DNA of 64,000 nucleotides. It comes from Solanum dulcamara. Lineage: Eukaryota > Streptophyta > Magnoliopsida > Solanales > Solanaceae. Below, one piece after another: positions 24,037-34,101 of this stretch. The notes below the pieces were generated by a model, which had not been told where the DNA came from, made no database searches, and saw only the letters and a list, made by a program, of their open reading frames with translations. The translations under genes and the position numbers were made by a program. The stretch is from positions 77,698,001 to 77,762,000 of the forward strand of contig NC_077240.1 in assembly GCF_947179165.1 (NCBI RefSeq). Reading direction: 5' to 3'. Every line of letters starts with the position of its first letter. The first letter of the stretch is position 1.

Positions 24037-25664
24037 TTAATTGAACTTGAGTTGATACTTTGGCCTCTTATCAGAATAAAAGAGGCCAAAATGTTTCTCA
24101 CTTATTTCTCCATTTTTATTATTTTCATCAAACATGGCGAACAAATAAGTTTCTATGGTCCTTCCAGGTTTCTTGGGTGTTCCAGCCCCTCCTTTTACAT
24201 GATTAATCAAATTTATATAATAAGTTCGCGCATTTTCCATAGTTGCTGAAGGGTGTCCCTCCGAAGGCCATCCACTTTCCGATACAATAATCTCAATATT
24301 TTGTCCTCCAAGTTTCTCCGTAGCATAATACATTGAATCCACAAGGGCATCAAAAAGATTTTGATATCCTACTGAGTTTGTCCCTCGTTGATTGAAAAGT
24401 GCATAAGGAAGCGGGATATTGTCATAAACATGGCTAAAATAAGGGTAAATATTGACTAAGAGTGGAAGGTTATGTTGTGCTAGAAATCCGATAATGGGAT
24501 TAATAAAGTTTTTGTTTCCTTCGCGAAAAATACTATCTCTAGGTGGGTAGGTGTTTGTTAAGAGCCCTGAATATGTCGCAATTGAGACCTTGATTTGATT
24601 TTGCAATCCTGCTGCTGATAATGCGTTGTAAATATTTTCCATTGCTGGACGAACAAATCGTGTATATTGACGGGTATTTTGACTACCGGGATCAACTTCA
24701 TTTCCAACGGCTATATATTTGAATTTAACATCTGGAAAATTACTTCTTATATTATCTTGAACCCAACCATTGGCATTTGTAGGATTGGTTAGGGCTTCAA
24801 GATCTTGATTTGGGACATCAAGAATTATTTCAATGTTACTTCCTTTGAGAGCTTTGAAGACATTTGCATCTGGATAGTAAATTCTCATTTTTTTAATGCC
24901 ATTAGCTTTGTATAGGTTTATGGCATCTTGATCTGATGGTAAATTATTGGCAATTTTTCCATAGCATACTCCAATAGGCTGCGCTCCTACATTATGACAA
25001 AAAAACAAAGTCAAAATAATAATAACAAACGCCTCAATGAATACAAGTTGGTATCGATTATAATATAAATTTTTACTCATCATGTTTCTCTAAATTTTAA
25101 TTTGGTAAACATTATATACAATAAAATTAAACATAAAATACACTAAAAGTTCTCTATATTTTCTACTGGCATATTGTCATATGGTTGGCTAATACATCCA
25201 TAAATAACTTATTTGTACATGTCACAATTGCGTGAGGCGATTAAACCTATTTATTTTTAATGTCCTTAAACCTATTTATTTTTAATGTCCTTATCAATAG
25301 GGCCTACTGCACCCTCCTAGAACAAAAAAATATGTAGTGTTTGGTAATAGGACATTTATAAGTAAATATGCATGGGACAAGTAGTGGGGGTGATTCATTT
25401 GAACGCAGTACTTCTAATGCGGGGTATAAATATATGTATAAAACGTTATTAAAAATTGAAACAAGTACTAGGTCAGAACCCAAAATTTCAAATATAATGA
25501 GTTCAATACTGAAAATCCTAAAGATTGAATCTATAGAATTTAAATCTTAAATCTGCTATATGTGAGTGTGTGTATGTAAGAGAGGGAGAAAGAGAGAGAC
25601 CTGTCATTTGGATTAACATCCCAACAAATAAAAGGGAAGCTGCAAGAGAACTTAGAAAAGCCAT
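24037..25664 (-). CDS. Acidic, secreted glucan endo-1,3-beta-glucosidase (GH17, PR-2 type), two exons
   Basis: Hydrolyses beta-1,3-glucan (fungal wall glucan or callose), presumably in the apoplast. Exon 1 is 25601-25664, the intron 24987-25600 and exon 2 24037-24986. The splice sites are ACAG|GTCTCT and ATGTAG|GAGCGC, and the joined frame gives about 337 aa. Exon 1 encodes a hydrophobic signal peptide beginning [15 protein letters not shown]; the mature enzyme begins near [10 protein letters not shown]. The GH17 motifs are IAVGNEV (proton donor, about Glu118) and IVSESGWPS (nucleophile, about Glu258). The protein ends KYQLKFN with no C-terminal vacuolar extension, so an acidic extracellular class is likely. 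The open frame continues upstream in exon 2 to an ATG at 25083, but that stretch is intron. Length and motifs look fully functional. Confidence 0.92.
25245..25293. repeat. Short direct duplication in the glucanase intron
   Basis: The phrase TTAAACCTATTTATTTTTAA followed by TGTCC occurs twice back to back, about 25 bp each. Confidence 0.85.
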
Positions 25665-25738
25665 AGCAAAATTGGAAGTGAGAAGAGTAAGAAATACTTG
25701 AGGTGAAATTATGTGTTAAGGAAACATCAAATTGCTTC

Positions 25739-25746
25739 TTATATAG
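25739..25746 (-). promoter_or_regulatory. TATA box of the intact glucanase gene
   Basis: The minus strand reads CCTATATAAGAAGC about 75 bp upstream of the exon 1 ATG. The same 13-base context CCTATATAAGAAG stands before exon 1 of the broken paralogue, which supports it as the real core promoter. Confidence 0.75.
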
Positions 25747-25793
25747 GCAAGAAGAAGAAGACCAAGAAAGGTATGCAGTGTGGAAAAAAGCCA

Positions 25794-25842
25794 AGTCAAG
25801 TTGCCATGTGAAGAAGTTCAATGAATGGTAAAATTTAGTCAA
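25794..25842 (-). promoter_or_regulatory. Two W-box motifs upstream of the glucanase gene
   Basis: TTGACT occurs on the minus strand at 25794-25799 and 25837-25842, roughly 130 and 175 bp above the start codon. WRKY factors bind TTGAC[C/T], and PR-2 genes are commonly defence-induced. The motif is short, so function is inferred. Confidence 0.45.
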
Positions 25843-26052
25843 GTAAAATAACCAAGTCATATGTATACCAAGTGGGGATGAAGAAAGTTCAAATCAAGTA
25901 GTAGGTGATGGAGAATATTTTTGGTTGATTCAATTTAATATAAGGAAAATGGACAACTATGTGAAATTGAGTGGTAACTTAATGTTGCCTTCCTGTTAGG
26001 AACAAGTCTTGTTTTTTCCTTTGGTTCCTAACTGAGCTTTTAACTTAAACAA

Positions 26053-27760
26053 CAACATACTCGGTGTAATTTCATAAGTTGAGTATGAGAAAGGTAGGAT
26101 ATAAAGGTAGAAAAACTGTTTTCGATAGACTCTCAGCTCAAAAAGAAAAAGCAACTAACGGCGCTGGAAAGTATAAAAGAAAAAGAGACGACAAAAATAA
26201 CAATATATAAAACAAGTGTAGCAACATATATTAGCAACCATTAGAGGAAAAAAATATGTGATACCTAAATCATACTACTATAAGTACAACAACACTCTAC
26301 TATCTCTCTAGCCTAATCATTGACCTCCATGCCTTCCTATCAAGGGGCATGTCCTTAGTCAACTAAAGTTGTCTCATATCCTCTACCTCTCCTAAATCCT
26401 GCTATAGTCAACCTTTCACACCACCTCCCTAGTGCATCCTCGCACCTCCTCTTCACATGTATGAATCATCTCAACCTCGCTTCTATCATCTTCTCCACCA
26501 CGAAGGTCATTCCCACCTTGTCAGGGCTTGTATAAATTATTCTTAATCATATCTCTCCTAATATGTGTTAGTAAACTGTATTGAAAAATAAATGATGAAA
26601 CAACAACAATAAATTCTGAAATAAAAGACAGAACCAGAACAGAAAACTAAAAAATAAGAACAGTGTCTGGAAAAATTATGTAGAACAAGAAACCGAGTCC
26701 ACTGAATGCACAGTGTGTCCTTAAGAAAATTATTCCCCTTAATGTACCTAAAGGTTTTGGAATCTTTCCTCCCAGGATAGAACGATTTACTCACCAGAAT
26801 AGTGGCACAGCAAATTATGGTGACTGCGAACCACTCGAAGGCAGTATATCACACGAGTTTTTAAGAAGTGCAGAAAAGAAGAAGAAGAGGATGTCTATCA
26901 GAAATTTTCGTAAGGAACAATTCTGAGAGATTTTCAATTAATTAATTAAATAAATAAAGAATATTAATTAATTAAAAAATTAAAGGAAATTTGGTTCAAA
27001 AAGATTATCAATCCATCATATCAATTGACCAAATCCAAATCTGTAGCCGAAGCCGAGCCGAGTGAGCGACGACGACGACGGCGCGAGGGGAGACTCTTCT
27101 TGACCCTTTAGCAATATGAAGGAGTGCTTCTACTTTTAAGTAGGAGACTTTTTCTTTCCATCACCAATGTGGGACAAATGCTTATTTCTTACAGCAAGAG
27201 AGAACAAATCATTTTTCCCTCCATTTCTTTTTTCTCCATTTCCCATTCAACCTATCAATTAAACCCAACAATATGTCCACCCATCCATCTGAACATCCTC
27301 TTATTTGCTACCCTCGTCTTTTTGAACGTGGGCGTTCTTGACTGGTTAGCATTGAGCCTCATACAATAGTGTTGGTCTAACCACCGCTCTGTAAAACTTA
27401 TCTTTTAATCATTGGTGACACATTCTTATCGCACGTTAATATCCTAGAGGCGAGCTTTTCACTCATACTGCTCCAATACGGTGTGCAACATCATCGTCAA
27501 TTGCCTAGTATCCTTAAATTATAGACTTAAGATACTTGCAGATTTCGCTCTTGAGTATTACTAGTGTATCGATATTCACTTCCACCCCTCTACCTTATCC
27601 GTCACGTCTCTAAACTTGCACTCTAGGTACTCTGTTTAGTCTTGCTTAACCTAAAACCTTTAGACTCCATGGCCTCTCTCCAAACTTCCAATTTAATAAT
27701 GATTAATTCCTCTACACGACTCAACAATCAATACTTTGTCATCTACAATAACATACATCA
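26053..27760 (-). mobile_element. Second RTE LINE fragment, split by a solo LTR
   Basis: 26330-26565 and 27271-27760 together repeat 375-1110 closely (for example 'cttttaatcattgg' and 'ttgaacgtggg'). The left end near 26053 (ACAACAACATACTCGGTG) resembles the 3' end of Solanaceae RTE elements. The two halves are separated by a Copia B family solo LTR. The fragment stops at about 27760, exactly where a palindrome cluster starts. Confidence 0.7.
26566..27270 (-). mobile_element. Copia B family solo LTR (705 bp), TSD ATATG
   Basis: Begins TGTTAGTAAACTG and ends TTAAACCCAACA like the LTRs at 8941 and 17893. The TSD ATATG is perfect (26561-26565 and 27271-27275). There is no internal domain. It shows its own internal deletions relative to the 880-bp copy. 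Confidence 0.92.
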
Positions 27761-27770
27761 GAGCACCATG

Positions 27771-27900
27771 AGAGTATATATATACTCTAATGGTATCAAG
27801 AAGGAAGAGACAGTGTTTCAGTGAAACTGCTTGATATCATCAGAGTATAATATACTCTGATGATATCAAAGAAGAGCAGTGATGCTGACGTCAGCATCAC
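27771..27900. repeat. Cluster of three perfect palindromes
   Basis: 27771-27788 is an 18-bp palindrome (AGAGTATATATATACTCT). 27831-27869 has 19-bp arms TTGATATCATCAGAGTATA around one A. 27879-27900 is 22 bp with arm GTGATGCTGAC and central TGACGTCA. The first two are diverged copies of the same inverted unit. No gene overlaps them. Confidence 0.9.
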
Positions 27901-28255
27901 GTCATGCGCGAAATTAAAAAGGAGAAAGTGGAGTAAGAAGGTAAGTAGTTTGGGTCATGAGTCTATTAAGGATAAATAGTTTGGATTGAGTCCAATTTAA
28001 ATAAATAATTCACAACTAGTCTATTTTGTGTAGTTTCCCTTATCTTTTTCCCTACCTTAATTTTTTATTTTTTATTTTGGAAAAACAAGTATTCCACACA
28101 ACCCCATTAATGAAGACAATAGCAATCAGGGTACGGTGAACTTGAACAAAACGCCATATTTAGTTGGCTCATCTAGAAAAAGTCATACTTTTTGCCCAAT
28201 CAATTTATGCTAATAAAATAGTGTGATTGACTGATTGATTATATATAATTGTGGA
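27901..28255. other. Gene-free spacer
   Basis: AT-rich, no coding region or element termini recognised. Confidence 0.5.
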
Positions 28256-28950
28256 TTCTTATTTAATATTCTTTCAATTTTTTTATGAAAAAATTACACG
28301 AATAAGTAAATATATATTTGTTAATTAGTTAACATAGTTATAATTTGAATTAATTACGGCTCGCAGATTAATTTTAGTTGTAATTACGTCGCCTCTATTC
28401 TTCTCTCTCGCCTCTCTCCTCTTTTATACATATACAAATACAAAGTATACCTATACAATTATATGACAGATATACAAATCCAATTAGCCTCTCTCCTCCC
28501 TCTTTGTCCTCTCTCACTCGCTTCTCTCCTCCTTCTCCCAAACTCGCTTGCAAGATATACAAATGTATATGTATACCAGTTACAAATTATTCATATACAT
28601 ATACAATTATATGACAGATATACAAATACAATAAGTATTTTTCCACTCTCTGCCCTCTCTAGCTCGCCTCTCTCCTGCCTCTCCCTATCTTACTTGCCAA
28701 ATAAATAAATGCATATCTATATCAGTTACATATATACAATTATTTGACAGATATACATATATAAATCGACAGATATACATATGCAATTCGCCTCTCTCCA
28801 CTCTCGCTCGCCTCTCTCCTCCCTCTCCCAATCTCACTCGCCTTTCTCTTTCCTTTAACCTGTAGCTACAAATTATAATTAGCAAACTATAGCTATAGAG
28901 CATAATTGAGATATTTTTGGATCGCTATATACGAAAATTCCCCTTTTTTT
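28256..28950. repeat. Transposon-like repeat with CT-rich/TA-rich internal repeats
   Basis: The core alternates CGCCTCTCTCC-type blocks with blocks such as 'acaattatatgacagatata', about three times between 28390 and 28850. The flanks are weakly inverted (left 'aaaaaattacacgaata', right complement 'ggaattttcgtatata'), suggesting a Mutator-like non-autonomous element. The short open frames inside are low complexity and not genes. No TSD was found. Confidence 0.5.
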
Positions 28951-29300
28951 AATAAGCTTGCGATCAAGCATGATTCAAACAATTTTGCAACAACTTCTTG
29001 AAAAGGCTTGCAATCAAACAAATAAATTCATTTAAATTTGTACAATTCAAAAGTATAAAATATCTCATTTACTCTCCCGAATCTTTCTTAAATCTCTTCT
29101 TGTCTTGTATTTTGATTTTTTATTTTATAATAAGTACTATTCACCCTGTCAATTTTAGTTAATGAATATGTGGGGCACATCTAGTTCAAGACTTTATAAG
29201 TGAGTATAGATATATCATGTCCATTCAAAAATTGCACTAACTCACCGTATACTACATTTTCTTGCAATTTGACAAACGTAAATTAAAAGTCCTTTATATA

Positions 29301-29463
29301 CACTATTAAAAAAAAGGTGAATTTAACGACAGACAAATTTTGTAGTTAAATAGCAAAATTCGTCGCTAATTTTATTTAGTAATGAATTAGCGATATGTTT
29401 TTCATTAGCTACGAGCAAAATAGCAATGAACTAACAACGAAATTCAAGTATTTTTTAGTAGTA
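29301..29463. mobile_element. CACTA-like MITE (about 160 bp)
   Basis: Starts CACTATTAAAAAAAAGG and ends TTTTTTAGTAGTA, which read inward are similar (CACTA/TACTA...AAAAAA). The interior carries CGTCGCTAAT and ACGACAGACAAATT blocks common in such elements. The TSD is unclear. Confidence 0.55.
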
Positions 29464-30440
29464 TTATGACGTCATATTCTTGTCCATTTTCAAACTTTCA
29501 TATTCCATTCCAAGAATATCATTTTTCTAAGGCCATGCACATATATGTTAAGGAGAAATTACATAATGTCATTATTTTATTGGTAGAACTTCTTTCTTTA
29601 AATCATTTAGTATGATGTTGAGAAGCTATGACGATTCTAGAATCCTAATTACACTTTTGAAAGAGTGTCGGTAAGAGAGGAGTCTCTTTTTGTAAAGAGA
29701 CAAGTTTTGGATTCTTTTCTATCTTTGATCGGAAAAGAGGTTACCAAGCAAGTGAAACTGAAGTAAAACTGATTAGGGGAAACTTTTCTAGAAGTATACA
29801 AATTATTTTGCGGTCGTACCAATAATAAAATGATAAAATTAAAATGTCAAATTCATAGACACTTATGATTAACCATATTAACTAAATTAAACTATCCTAC
29901 CTATTTAAACAAGAAATAAAACTTAAAGTTATAATTATAAACGAAAAATAAAAAGAAAACAAATAATGAATTCTAACATTCACACAAATTTGCGCTCTTC
30001 TACTATTATGCTCCAAAAATTTTCTTCCAGTTAAATGTATTCTAATATTTGAGTGGTTCTTTTAATTATCACAAGTTGCATTGTGTGAAATAATTTCATT
30101 TTAAGTTCTTTTAATAAAAAAAGACCTAAGTGTATTGTCATGTGTCATGTTGTGATAAACTAATAAACAATCATCAGGCATATATATTAAATGGGGTCCA
30201 TTTTTTCCGTGTACAATTTCATACCTCCATCAATTTTACCGTGGGCGGATCTAGAGGGCAGCGAGTAAAAAATTATACAGTAAGATATTTTTTTAAAAAA
30301 ATTTGTATATATATAGAGATTTTGAACCTCTTAATTAATAACATAAGATTAGAGGTTTACTTAGTGATTGACGGAGTTTGAAATTCATCTTGAGATTTCA
30401 AGTTCAAATTTCAAGCACTATATTTTTATTTTTCAAATCA
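29464..30440. other. Gene-free spacer upstream of the broken glucanase
   Basis: AT-rich, no gene supported. 30240-30290 (GTGGGCGGATCTAGAGGGCAG) resembles a dispersed Solanaceae repeat end. Confidence 0.5.
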
Positions 30441-30739
30441 CTTAGCGAAAATCCTAGATTCGCCTCTGACTTTTGATTTGAAATTTTTGCAAATTTTCTT
30501 ATTTTTGGCAAAATTGCACTATTATGACATGTAGTGTCTCACTGGGTATGATTGGATTCTCCAACTTAATTTATTTATTTTTAGGTAATTCCTTAGCGAA
30601 AAATCTAGATTCGCCTCTGATTTTTGATTTGAAATTTGTGCAAATTTTCTTATTTTTGACAAAATTGCACTATTATGACATGTAGTGTCTCACTTGGTAT
30701 GATTGGATTCTCCAACTTAATTTATTTTTTTTAGGTTAA
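30441..30739. repeat. ~150-bp tandem duplication in the promoter of the broken glucanase
   Basis: Two adjacent units (30441-30591 and 30592-30739) both run from CTTAGCGAAAA through 'gattcgcctctga' and 'ttgcactattatgacatg' to 'tttttag'. They differ at only a few bases. The duplication ends about 40 bp above the TATA box of the broken glucanase gene. Confidence 0.92.
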
Positions 30740-30777
30740 AATCAAAAAATCGCGCTAACAAACGAGAAACGAACACC

Positions 30778-30784
30778 TATATAA
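30778..30784 (+). promoter_or_regulatory. TATA box of the broken glucanase gene
   Basis: CCTATATAAGAAG, 52 bp upstream of the exon 1 ATG at 30836, is identical to the context in the intact gene. Confidence 0.7.
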
Positions 30785-31104
30785 GAAGAAATAAAATGGT
30801 TCCTTAATATACAAATTACAGCTTCATACTTTTCAATGTCATTGAGCAATTTGTTCACTAAAGGTTGCTTGGCTGCAATTGTCCTTGTCCTTATTGGGCT
30901 GTTGATGTGCAATGTCCAAATGACAGGTCTTTTTCTTTCTTTCTCTACACATACGCACATTGTTATAGGCGAATTCATAATTTGAAATTACTGAATTTTA
31001 AATGGTTATTGATCGATTATATATACTTATTTCTTTCTTTGTTTCTTTCTTTGATATGTATATGTATACGGTTCCAGTAATAGTAATATTAATTCTAGTC
31101 ACTC

Positions 31105-33529
31105 TTTCACGTTCCAAAAATGGACGTGATGGTATTCGTCTTTTTCCATCAAGATAAGTCAGTCAAAATCCAACAAAAACGGAAGATATCATAAATGAAT
31201 CAATAATAATAACATAAACGTGGAAAAATTATTCATTCTCAAAATATCTCTAAAATCTGGTTGTCACGTGTACAAGCCACTAGTATAAATACTAAATTGA
31301 AAGATAAATACAGATCTTAATGTCTTTGTTTCTCAAATAGAACGCAAGATAAGTAAAGAAACTAGAGGGACCCGCCCGGATGACAAGCAACTACCTCTCA
31401 ACGTCTCCTCAATAAGCTTCGGAAGAAGGATGAAGAAAACTAACACGTGGATCCGGAGTCGGAACCTACACAAGTGTAGAAGAAAAGAGTGAATACCAAC
31501 AACACGCTACTCAACAAGTAATCCAATAAAACAAGGTAAATCTAGATAGAATACGAGAACTCCTTCCATCTCAACCGAATCACCGAAACTATACCCTGCA
31601 TAGAAATCGCCCCAAACTAAAAGTTCACAATGCGTTCACAAGTTTCATAATTACAGTTCAACTGCTACAACTCACCAATCACAAGTATCACATTTATCAA
31701 TCACAAGTATCAAGAATCATCAAACACTATATAAAGATTATCATGCACAATTAATGAACAGGACTCATGGGGAATACCCCTAATTCCATATATTTGTCGG
31801 CAATGACCTTGACATCAATAACATACACTTGCCGACAATGACCTTGGTATCAATAGTGCTCACTGGAAATGACCTCAACATCAAAAACCCTAGTCCAATG
31901 ACCTCGGCATTAAAATAGTATATCTCATCATAGTGTTCTAGAATAGATGCAAATAGGCATGTTCACACGATAATGAGAGAATAACAAGTTCAAGTAATTC
32001 ACAACCACAACAAAGCTACCAAAGCATTTCTTTAACTACCACATCAATATCACATCACGACAATTCACATTTCTCAACACATTGTCTTTTTCGTTATACC
32101 CCATTCTATAATTAAGATTAATCAATTTGAATAGTTAACCATCACGTCTTTCTCATTACTCCCCAACACATACAACAAGGAGGGTTCAAGAATTCTACAA
32201 AATTTGCAAAGGTTTAGAGGTTCACTTGCCTTAATCAATTCATGACTTAAGCTTTTCCCTTCCGAACGGTAGCCAAATCAACACAATTTAGTCAAACAAG
32301 TATTCACAATAAGATTTCAGAATTAACAACACCCATAACACACAATTTGAATAAATGGGTCAATTCGGCTCAAAACCTTTTTTCTGAAAATAAGGTTTGA
32401 ATCTTGAAATTGTTATATAAATAGGCTACCCAAAGCATTTGGAATATATTGGTGAAAACCATTTCGAAAAAGGAGTTGTATTCAATTCAAAATCAATATT
32501 TTTTCTTGAAAACCTCATATTTTGCCAATCAAAAATCTCAATTTTTGATGTTAAAATCACTATTAATAATGGAGAATTAAAGATTTAGGGTCACAAACAC
32601 TTACTAATTGATTCACCACAAAACTTCTCTTCAAAATCGCCTCAAAGGATTTTCCAAACCTCAAAATGAGAAATATTGGGTTAAACCCCAAAAATTTAGT
32701 CCAACCCCCCCCCCCCCTCCCTCAAGTATCACGAAAGCAACTCAGGGTTGCTTTCACGACACCCTCTTAAGCGATCACCTGATTGCTTTCGCAATCCCCG
32801 ATAAATAATGGACCTTCGCGAAAGCAACCACCCTCTCACTTTTGCGACGTTGGAGGCACTAGAATCACAAAAACTTTCACAAAGTTCAAACATACTCCGA
32901 ATGGACCTTCAAGATTCATTCGAAATCTCATGCATACAAACCACATATGCTATCCTACTATATTCAATATTTCAGACTCAATGGAGCCGTCGAAATATGA
33001 ATTTGAAGTCTCTTTGACCCGAAACTTGTGAAAGTCGCACTAAACCAACTTAATGCTCAAAAATACCAAATCAAGCTCGGAACCTCTGAAAATTCAATCA
33101 AGACCTCCTCTAGGCCTAAAATCATCCCCCAAATTTAATGGTACTATCGGAAATTTGATTCTGAACCCTGAATGTTGACCAAAGTCAATTCAAAAGCTAA
33201 AATCTTAACAATATCCAACTTAGGACCTCAAATCCACGAAACAATTTCAAATCTAAAACCAACAACTCTCCTAGACCAAACTCCGCATCTCGGAGCTAAT
33301 AAAATTGGCGAAATTCTATTCTGAGACTCGAAACTCCAAAAGACACCGAAAACTATTTTTTAACAACTTAAGCCTTTCAAAATTCTAAAATTTCCACACT
33401 TCACAACTTTTCACTCAAAATTCGAAACAAATTTTATAAACCAGTCAAAAATGACTGGGTGTCAATATCGAGAGGAGTAAAACGATAATTTCAAGTAAAT
33501 TTTCAAAAATGACCAACTGAGTCATTGCA
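31105..33529 (-). mobile_element. Ty3/gypsy solo LTR (2425 bp) in the pseudogene intron
   Basis: The minus strand begins TGCAATGACTCAG and ends in a diverged GGAACGTGAAA terminus. Flanking bases are CACTC (31100-31104) and CACTT (33530-33534), a TSD with one mismatch. Order of landmarks matches the LTRs at 20427 and 39753, including the TTCGCGAA palindrome (about 32815) and donor-like GTAAGTG at 32604 on the minus strand. A 14-base C run with one T break lies near 32705-32722. Confidence 0.85.
31795..31910. repeat. Short tandem array in the gypsy LTR
   Basis: Four diverged ~30-bp units with an AATGACCTYGRCATCAA core, the counterpart of the longer array at 21100-21470. Confidence 0.7.
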
Positions 33530-34101
33530 CACTTGGGTCATTAGATATTTTGATTATTGTATTATCTTGTTGTAAGAACCGAATATAAAAGCTACTTTAT
33601 TTTGTCTAACAATCTTTGATATCATTTAAGGCTAATTCCTTTTTTCGATATTAAAGGTAATTGTAGGTAGTACGTAAAACCGTTGTAACCAAGGAATGAA
33701 TCCATTAAGTGAAAAAGAGCCATTGTAATGCCTCATTCATCTCTTACTTGAAATCCGCTAGGTATGTTGTTGTTATTATTTTGACACCAGTTTCTTTTTC
33801 TTTTCCCTCAATGTATAGGGAATATTCTAATATTGGAGTATGTTATGGAAAACTTGCCAACATTTTACCAACAGATCAAGATGTCACAAATCTATACAAG
33901 GCCAATGGGATCAGAAAGATGAGAATCTGCTATCCAGATACAATCATCTTCAATGCTCTCGAAGGAAGTAACATTGAAATAATTCTTGATGTCCCAAATC
34001 AAGATCTTGAAGCACTAACCAAATCTTTAAGTGCTAATGGTTAATTGTTCAAAACACCTCTCTAAAAACCCTAATCCTCCTCCTTCTCTCTAAAGTAACA
34101 A

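Noticed and set aside
24987..25083. N-terminal extension [10 protein letters not shown]... as the start of the glucanase
   Set aside because: A well-placed acceptor (ATGTAG|GA) and the upstream exon 1 with a matching donor and signal peptide show that this stretch is intron.
28463..28903. Small open frames on both strands as secreted peptides
   Set aside because: They arise from alternating CT-rich and TA-rich repeats and share no protein features.
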